The translations under genes were made by a program, and so were the position numbers. A stretch of DNA of 64,000 bases. Origin: Teichococcus wenyumeiae. Its GTDB lineage: Bacteria; Pseudomonadota; Alphaproteobacteria; Acetobacterales; Acetobacteraceae. Below the pieces are notes generated by a model. The model ran no database searches, was not told the DNA's origin, and saw only the letters and a list, made by a program, of their open reading frames with translations. Each line of letters begins with the position of its first letter. Position 1 is the stretch's first letter. Below are positions 60,126 to 64,000 of the stretch, in pieces. Location: positions 1-64,000 of the forward strand of contig NZ_RFLX01000019.1 of the NCBI RefSeq assembly GCF_003696345.1. The letters are read 5' to 3'.

Positions 60126-61037
60126 CTACGTTCCATTGATCTCCCGCAGCACAAGCAAGGGCGTTAGTCCAAATGCATGGTCCGGGCGCCCCAGTTGAGG
60201 GCGGACTACCAAGGAGAGAGCGCTGACCATCTGACCGAGAGCGCTGCTAACTGTTGCCAGGGCCATTTCCAGGTGCGCTTGGTCATCAGGCGCGCCGGGA
60301 CGAGCGTCAAGAATGCCAACTAGGGTCCAGTTAGGTCCCAGGTGGGTTCCGTGTTGTAGAAGGATGTCAGACCCGGCCGTAACCATGGCGTCGGCTCTCA
60401 TGGGAAACCAACATGAGAAATCCTGCCCCATTATCCAGCCCTGCGTGCTGTGGGGAAAGTCTGTCATCAGGTCCATGAATACATCAATGTTGGGATCTGA
60501 TGACTGGCCTGACTTCCTGTGGCGTTCTAATCCGCGGCGCTCCTGCCGGTTAGCGGGCGGAGCCGCCTGTTCTTGAACGCCGGAATTGATAAGCTTTCTA
60601 GTGCTCGGCTTAGTCCATAAATTCTTGAGAAGCCCGATATCCAGCACTAACAAAGAACCGGATACGATGACTAGATCGCCAATTGCCGCAGAGCTTATGT
60701 CGGATTTAAGCAGCCCTCTGGACTGGGCCTCATCTAAGAAGGTTAGGGCATTACTCCAAAAGGGATCGTAAGATTTTTCGCTGCCGGCGCGCAGTTCAGA
60801 ATTCTCAGCCCCTTCGACACCCGCGTCTCCGGACGTTATGGCGAGGTTGAACTTGCCGCCCGTTCGATACTTGCGCGACGAACCGTCTGTGGCCTGTTCG
60901 CTGATCTTGGTGGCCTGCAACACGCCGGCATCCTCGAACTGTGCGAGGAACGACCCTACCCTTCTGGCGTCATGGTAGATGAAGTCAAAGACGGAAGCGG
61001 TGTGCGGACGGCCGGGAGCCTGATCTGATGCGCTCAC
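60126..61037 (-). CDS. unknown protein, DUF6414-like N-terminus
   Basis: A ~303-residue soluble protein. 'VFDFIYHDARRVGSFLAQFED' near the start resembles the opening of DUF6414 proteins (aromatic-D-x-x-x-V-x-S-x-L-A-Q), a family of unknown function; I hold this loosely. The middle has a short hydrophobic strand 'GDLVIVSGSLLVLDIGLL' and the end is regular alpha/beta. The GTG start at 61037 is tentative (61079 also possible). It overlaps the upstream small gene by ~50 bp. Confidence 0.6.
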   Translation of the reverse strand: MSASDQAPGRPHTASVFDFIYHDARRVGSFLAQFEDAGVLQATKISEQATDGSSRKYRTGGKFNLAITSGDAGVEGAENSELRAGSEKSYDPFWSNALTFLDEAQSRGLLKSDISSAAIGDLVIVSGSLLVLDIGLLKNLWTKPSTRKLINSGVQEQAAPPANRQERRGLERHRKSGQSSDPNIDVFMDLMTDFPHSTQGWIMGQDFSCWFPMRADAMVTAGSDILLQHGTHLGPNWTLVGILDARPGAPDDQAHLEMALATVSSALGQMVSALSLVVRPQLGRPDHAFGLTPLLVLREINGT

Positions 61038-61206
61038 GAGCGGCTTCTGCCCGCCTGAGGTGATCCTCCCGAGCGGCACGCGACTGCTCCGCAGCTTGAC
61101 GCAGCTGCTCCGGGATGTCCCTCAGCACGTCGAGCAAAGTGCGCTCTGTCGCGCGCTTCAGCTCTGCGAGATGCTTTTCCTCGGCCGACATGGTCATTTC
61201 CGCCAT
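60985..61206 (-). CDS. small coiled-coil protein
   Basis: A 73-residue, highly charged helical protein (EEKHLAELKRATERTLLDVLR, then EQLRQAAEQSRAAREDHLRRAE) with heptad spacing, so a short coiled coil. Several in-frame ATGs (61212, 61206, 61197, 61191) make the start uncertain. It precedes and overlaps the DUF6414-like gene. Function unknown. Confidence 0.5.
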   Translation of the reverse strand: MAEMTMSAEEKHLAELKRATERTLLDVLRDIPEQLRQAAEQSRAAREDHLRRAEAARERIRSGSRPSAHRFRL

Positions 61207-61287
61207 GAGCATCAGACATTATGTTCAGCTCCCTTGAGATGCAAGCTTTAGCGAGCGGTGCCACCACCGCGGCCCCCGCGGATCCAG

Positions 61288-61425
61288 TCACTCCCCCTCA
61301 TCCCCCGTCGCGTCTAGCGGCGGCTCAGGGGAGGCAGTGGCCGCCTCTTTGGCGAGCCCACGAGCCACGAGGATGAGCGCCTTCCGCGTTTCGGCGCCCA
61401 GTTCGTCCTCCTTCAGGATCGGCAT
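61288..61425 (-). CDS. small acidic protein
   Basis: A 45-residue frame, MPILKEDELGAETRKALIL..., with one amphipathic helix and an acidic tail (DATGDEGE). A TTG 15 codons upstream keeps the frame open. No ribosome site is evident. Candidate only. Confidence 0.42.
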   Translation of the reverse strand: MPILKEDELGAETRKALILVARGLAKEAATASPEPPLDATGDEGE

Positions 61426-61558
61426 AGAGGCCCAGCTATACCTATTTCGCCCCACCAACGTTACGCTCAAGTTAGCCTCTGTGCCTTAGGTCAGGCTTTT
61501 TGAGAAGAGGGTGGCGACGACGATGGCTACCCCATTCCTTGGCAACGGCTGCCAGGAC

Positions 61559-61810
61559 CTAGTTTCGACCTTCGTAGAAATCGGCCAGCAGGAGGAAATC
61601 TGCGGCCGAAACCTGCATGGTGAGCTGCCCCTCCCGCTCTGCCGCCGTTGCGAGCGCTAGCAAGCCCTCAATGGTCCGCACCTCGCGCCGCACTTGGTCC
61701 AACTCGTCGGACCTCCCGCTAGGAGGCAAATCGAGAGCTAAGCTCGCCGCCTCACTGGCTGGACCACACGCCGCGATGATGTGCTGGCACTTAAGGAAGG
61801 CACGCGACAT
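61559..61810 (-). CDS. small helical phage protein
   Basis: An 83-residue protein, MSRAFLKCQHIIAACG..., mainly helical with a regular 'ELDQVRREVRTIEGLLALA' heptad stretch. GGAG six bases upstream supports the start. No family recognised. Confidence 0.55.
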   Translation of the reverse strand: MSRAFLKCQHIIAACGPASEAASLALDLPPSGRSDELDQVRREVRTIEGLLALATAAEREGQLTMQVSAADFLLLADFYEGRN

Positions 61811-61858
61811 GGCTTACTCCAGGTCAGTGGATTTGCCGCCACAGCGCGGTCAACGAAA

Positions 61859-61895
61859 AGCTGCCCGGCAAGGCGGGGGCCGAGACCGGGCAGCT
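61859..61895. repeat. ten-pair inverted repeat
   Basis: AGCTGCCCGG ... CCGGGCAGCT with a 17-base loop, flanked by AAA and TT. It could terminate transcription or be a protein site; it is upstream of the gene at 61559. Confidence 0.5.
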
Positions 61896-62037
61896 TGTAC
61901 GCTATTCCCACCGAAGGCGTGACAGGGCATCCGTTCCGATGCCGTAGCAGTGAAACCGTAGGGGTGATTTACGTTTAATGCAAATTTCATCCGCGCCGGT
62001 AACGAAATGCTGAGGCGTGAGCGTCGAGCCCTAGGTA

Positions 62038-62073
62038 AGAAAAACCGCCCGGCAGGATTGCTCCCACCGGGCG
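62038..62073 (-). terminator. inverted repeat, family copy 3, terminator form
   Basis: On the minus strand CCGCCCGG ... CCGGGCGG is followed by TTTTTC, downstream of the tRNA-Trp gene, so it probably ends that transcript. It is the third copy of the repeat at 56348 and 56761. Confidence 0.75.
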
Positions 62074-62153
62074 GATGCTTCCCTACTGGCACCGGGAATT
62101 GCGCCGCGCGGCATATACGGTGGCTTAGCCGCGCGCTTCCGCGCCACCGGAAC

Positions 62154-62227
62154 TGGCATAGGGCCGAGGATTTGAACCTCGACTGATGGTTTTGGAGACC
62201 ATCCGACTACCGTTGTCTTAGCCCTAC
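62154..62227 (-). tRNA. tRNA-Trp (anticodon CCA), prophage-encoded
   Basis: 74 bases on the minus strand: acceptor GTAGGGC/GCCCTAT, G73 and encoded CCA; anticodon stem ATGGT/ACCAT with loop CTCCAAA (anticodon CCA, Trp); T-arm CGAGG-TTCAAAT-CCTCG. The D-arm is reduced (AGAC-AACGGTA-GTCG, three good pairs, seven-base loop). It lies between phage genes, with a terminator behind it. Unusual D-arm is typical of phage tRNAs. Confidence 0.85.
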
Positions 62228-62533
62228 TCATTGCTGCGGGCCGGGCTTGATACCGGCTGACGGCTATTACCGATGACCTTGGCCGAGGCCCGCCGACTTA
62301 TCGGATAGCGTGTCCTTCCACGCCGCCGCAGCGCCAGCATGATACCACAGCGCAGCACTAGGGTATTGCCCCGATCCGCTATTCACGGTGCCTTGAATAA
62401 GGCGGCCCGGGCTCGTCCACATTAAACGGTGCGGGACATATGGATCACGGAAAGTCCTTCTCCCCCGCCGCAATCGCGCTTTCCACTGTTACGCATTCGG
62501 TGCCCTTTTCATCACCGGCCCGTTTCGCTTAGC
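62228..62533. other. interval with repeat, no clear gene
   Basis: About 300 bases between tRNA-Trp and the next gene. It contains the second copy of the 25-bp repeat (62308-62332). A 68-codon minus frame here (62267-62473) contains A-A-A-A-W-K-D-T but has no ribosome site and no other support. Confidence 0.45.
62308..62332. repeat. 25-bp direct repeat, copy 2
   Basis: Exact match to 56573-56597; see that entry. Confidence 0.7.
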
Positions 62534-62548
62534 TTACGTTCTACGTAA
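62534..62548. promoter_or_regulatory. palindromic operator candidate
   Basis: TTACGT-TCT-ACGTAA, a perfect 6-3-6 dyad 12 bases upstream of the GTG start at 62561, with GGAGG between. Position fits a repressor site for the phage gene pair downstream. Confidence 0.5.
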
Positions 62549-62560
62549 ACGGAGGTTCGG

Positions 62561-62854
62561 GTGAAGATCCAGCGTGACGGTAAGAACCAGCCCTACATTG
62601 AGTGGGAGCAAGCCTCGGGCGCCTTCAAGCGCGCTTGGGTTCAGAAGAAGGGCGACTTAGATAAGGACTGGGCAGGAACCGGCCGGTATCTCAACGTGGT
62701 CCGCTGCAACGCGCCAGGACGGCCTGGGGGTAACCCGACAGACTTCCCAATCTTCGACAGTTCCTTGAGCGACGAGCAGATACTGCGAGCTTTCGTTCAG
62801 TCTGTTTGCGCCATGACCGGCTGCCGTTTACCAAAAGAGTCAGATGATGCGTAG
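62561..62854 (+). CDS. phage-type hypothetical protein
   Basis: A 97-residue protein (GTG start, GGAGG seven bases upstream). 'QPYIEWEQASGAFKRAWVQKK', 'WAGTGRYLNVVRC' and 'LSDEQILRAFVQSVCAMTGCR' form a compact alpha/beta layout that I recall from alphaproteobacterial phage and plasmid hypothetical proteins. No function known. The next gene starts 11 bases before its stop. Confidence 0.65.
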   Translation: MKIQRDGKNQPYIEWEQASGAFKRAWVQKKGDLDKDWAGTGRYLNVVRCNAPGRPGGNPTDFPIFDSSLSDEQILRAFVQSVCAMTGCRLPKESDDA

Positions 62855-63089
62855 TCTTCCCTTGGCTCATACTGGAGAAGACGGGCTTTCATCTCTCGCA
62901 TTTCTTAGGAAAAATGTAGGAATGCCAGAGAATTCTTGGGCCAGAGTCAAGAATTGCCGTCTTCTTGATTACATCCGGGAGGAAGACGGCAGGATCATCT
63001 ACGATGATGGGGACGGGCCGAAGTCCATGCTTTTGTCCGAATGGCAGAAGCTTCCGATCTGGCGCAATCAATTTAAACCCCGGAGCTGA
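62844..63089 (+). CDS. small phage hypothetical protein
   Basis: An 81-residue frame overlapping the previous gene by 11 bases. 'CRLLDYIREEDGRIIYDDGDGP' and 'LLSEWQKLPIW' look like a small beta-hairpin protein. The true start could be the second ATG or the internal MPENSW. It ends two bases from the convergent lysozyme stop. Confidence 0.55.
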   Translation: MMRSLPLAHTGEDGLSSLAFLRKNVGMPENSWARVKNCRLLDYIREEDGRIIYDDGDGPKSMLLSEWQKLPIWRNQFKPRS

Positions 63090-63091
63090 TC

Positions 63092-63736
63092 TCACCCCTC
63101 CCGCATCAGATCCGCCATCCGCTTCGCCCGCGCCGGGGTCTGCCTCGCCCACTGGCTGTTGAGCATCCCGGCAGCCGCGCCCGCGTAGTCGCCGCGCTCC
63201 ACCATGGCCAGGGTGTTCTTGAAGCCGAGCAGCCCAGCCAGTCCCATCTGGAACGCCATGGCCTCCAGCACCATGCGGCGAACCGGCGTGAGGCGGGTGG
63301 ACCAGGGTAGCGAGCGTGCCACCTGCTCCCGCACCTCCACCACGTCGTTGCCCAGCAGATAGCGGGCCTCGGCGGCGGTGATGCCCTTGCGGTTCAGCGC
63401 GCGGCCGATGCCGATGGTGGGATGGCCGACCACCTGCGTGCCGGGCCCGATGGCCTTGCCGGTGGCGTCATCATAGACGGTCAGGCGCAGGCCCTCCTCC
63501 ACGATCAGCAGATCGGTCAGGGCCGCAACGGGGTCGGTCGCCACAGGCGCCTCCATTGATGTCGGGAGATTGGCCGGGGCGGGGATCGTCTCCCCCACCC
63601 CGTAGACGGGCACCACTTGCCCGGGGTGGTAGACCCCGGGCACTGGCGCCAGATCGACGGGGGCGCGGGCGGTGCTGGCGGCCGGAGCCTCCCGCCCCAA
63701 GCCCAGGAAGGCGAACAGGCGAGAGAGGAGCGTCAC
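63092..63736 (-). CDS. phage lysozyme (GH24 endolysin)
   Basis: A 214-residue endolysin. The N-terminal ~70 residues are Pro/Ala-rich and may be a linker or export region, though a weak hydrophobic start (LLSRLFAFLGLG) could act as a signal-arrest segment. The GH24 domain follows with the catalytic E-x8-D/x5-T layout ('EEGLRLTVYDDATG', 'GHPTIGIGRAL'), and a helical C-terminal lobe ending 'ARAKRMADLMREG'. It would hydrolyse peptidoglycan at lysis. Its start overlaps the holin-like gene (ATGA). Confidence 0.88.
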   Translation of the reverse strand: MTLLSRLFAFLGLGREAPAASTARAPVDLAPVPGVYHPGQVVPVYGVGETIPAPANLPTSMEAPVATDPVAALTDLLIVEEGLRLTVYDDATGKAIGPGTQVVGHPTIGIGRALNRKGITAAEARYLLGNDVVEVREQVARSLPWSTRLTPVRRMVLEAMAFQMGLAGLLGFKNTLAMVERGDYAGAAAGMLNSQWARQTPARAKRMADLMREG

Positions 63737-63996
63737 AGTCGGACCTTCCCCACGATGCCAGCCACGTTGTCGGTGACGCGGGCGACCTCCCGCACGGTCG
63801 CGGCGGCAGTGGAGGCAGCGACCTGCGCGGTGTTGGCGGCCTGCTCCACCGTCTCGGCAGCCTTGGTGGACTTCTCGGGCAGCAGCGCCGAGATGCCGCC
63901 CAGGGCAAGGATGCCGATCTGGATGGCCATCTCCATGCGGGGATCGTCCGGCGCCAAGCCAAGCAGGGCGAACAGCACCACGGCGAGCGAGCGCAT
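63733..63996 (-). CDS. holin-like / phage lysis membrane protein
   Basis: An 87-residue protein with an N-terminal hydrophobic segment (SLAVVLFALLGLA), a second one (MAIQIGILALGGISALL) and a long Ala/Thr/Val-rich amphipathic tail (KAAETVEQAANTAQVAAST). Two membrane segments plus coupling to the lysozyme gene (ATGA) make a holin-type role likely. Sequence alone cannot prove it. The start at 63996 is four bases from the window edge. Confidence 0.6.
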   Translation of the reverse strand: MRSLAVVLFALLGLAPDDPRMEMAIQIGILALGGISALLPEKSTKAAETVEQAANTAQVAASTAAATVREVARVTDNVAGIVGKVRL

Positions 63997-64000
63997 GGTG

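Larger units (their letters stand above)
55934..64000. mobile_element. prophage, left part (extends past window)
   Basis: From a truncated tRNA-Lys rightward the gene set changes to small orphan genes, an SOS-boxed pair, a phage-type SRAP, a tRNA-Trp and a lysozyme/holin-like lysis pair, with mixed composition and many short intergenic hairpins. No integrase, terminase or capsid gene is inside the window, so the element must continue to the right. The left limit is set by the tRNA fragment; the right limit is unknown. Confidence 0.7.

Noticed and set aside
62267-62473. 68-codon minus frame containing AAAAWKDT
   Set aside because: No start signal or recognisable family; only the 25-bp repeat is notable, and it is reported separately.
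1-64000. CRISPR arrays and complete insertion sequences
   Set aside because: No regularly spaced repeats, cas genes or transposases were found on reading both strands.

Overview
The window is high-GC chromosomal DNA from an alphaproteobacterium, most likely an Acetobacteraceae/Roseomonas-type organism (inference from gene content, codon use, class I PHA synthase, type-2 ArgC, GTTC-N7-GTTC LexA boxes and a ROSE-like thermosensor before hsp20). No taxonomic search was possible.

Layout. 1-176 is the start of a phage-virion-like gene cut by the window edge. 0.5-12.4 kb is ordinary chromosome: NDH-2, a translationally coupled peptide-binding protein/GNAT/CocE-hydrolase operon, PhzF, PurU, an HI0933-type flavoprotein and two MscS-family channels. 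12.4-16.5 kb is a gene-poor accessory stretch beside tRNA-Glu with small orphan genes, including an SOS-box-driven two-gene unit. 16.6-22.0 kb is a transaminase-hom-glpX-recJ operon. 22-35 kb carries a lipoprotein, phaC, a Bug-type binding protein, an RhlE-like helicase, an M20 amidohydrolase, an aldehyde dehydrogenase/DUF779 pair, an MFS carrier, hsp20, rpmE, pdxY and a cold-shock protein. 35-44 kb has a second orphan peptide-binding protein, a chemoreceptor, an argC/gamma-carbonic-anhydrase/two-lipoprotein operon, rplM-rpsI, an SDR-like protein and a DUF1275 membrane protein. 44-54.4 kb carries a GMC oxidoreductase, ABM and CinA-like proteins, an extensin-like protein, a second M20 amidohydrolase, SRAP, uraH coupled to a flavin monooxygenase, an aldo/keto reductase and a Zur-boxed zinc-transport operon. 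DUF445 follows.

From about 55.93 kb to the right edge the sequence looks like an integrated prophage. It begins with a 3' fragment of tRNA-Lys (probable attL). It carries an SOS-boxed Cys-protein/zinc-ribbon pair converging on a phage SRAP gene, small SH3-like proteins, orphan membrane and cytoplasmic genes and a tRNA-Trp, and ends in a holin-like/lysozyme pair. A degenerate copy of that lysis end lies near its left border.

The most notable signal is a pair of loci, at 13.24 kb (chromosomal accessory) and 56.85 kb (prophage). Each has a perfect GTTC-N7-GTTC LexA box inside a promoter that places the ATG nine bases after the -10 element (probably leaderless). Each drives a small cysteine protein, and the two proteins align without gaps over about 40 residues. 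Each is coupled by ATGA to a second small gene. This looks like an undescribed SOS-induced gene family shared by host and prophage.
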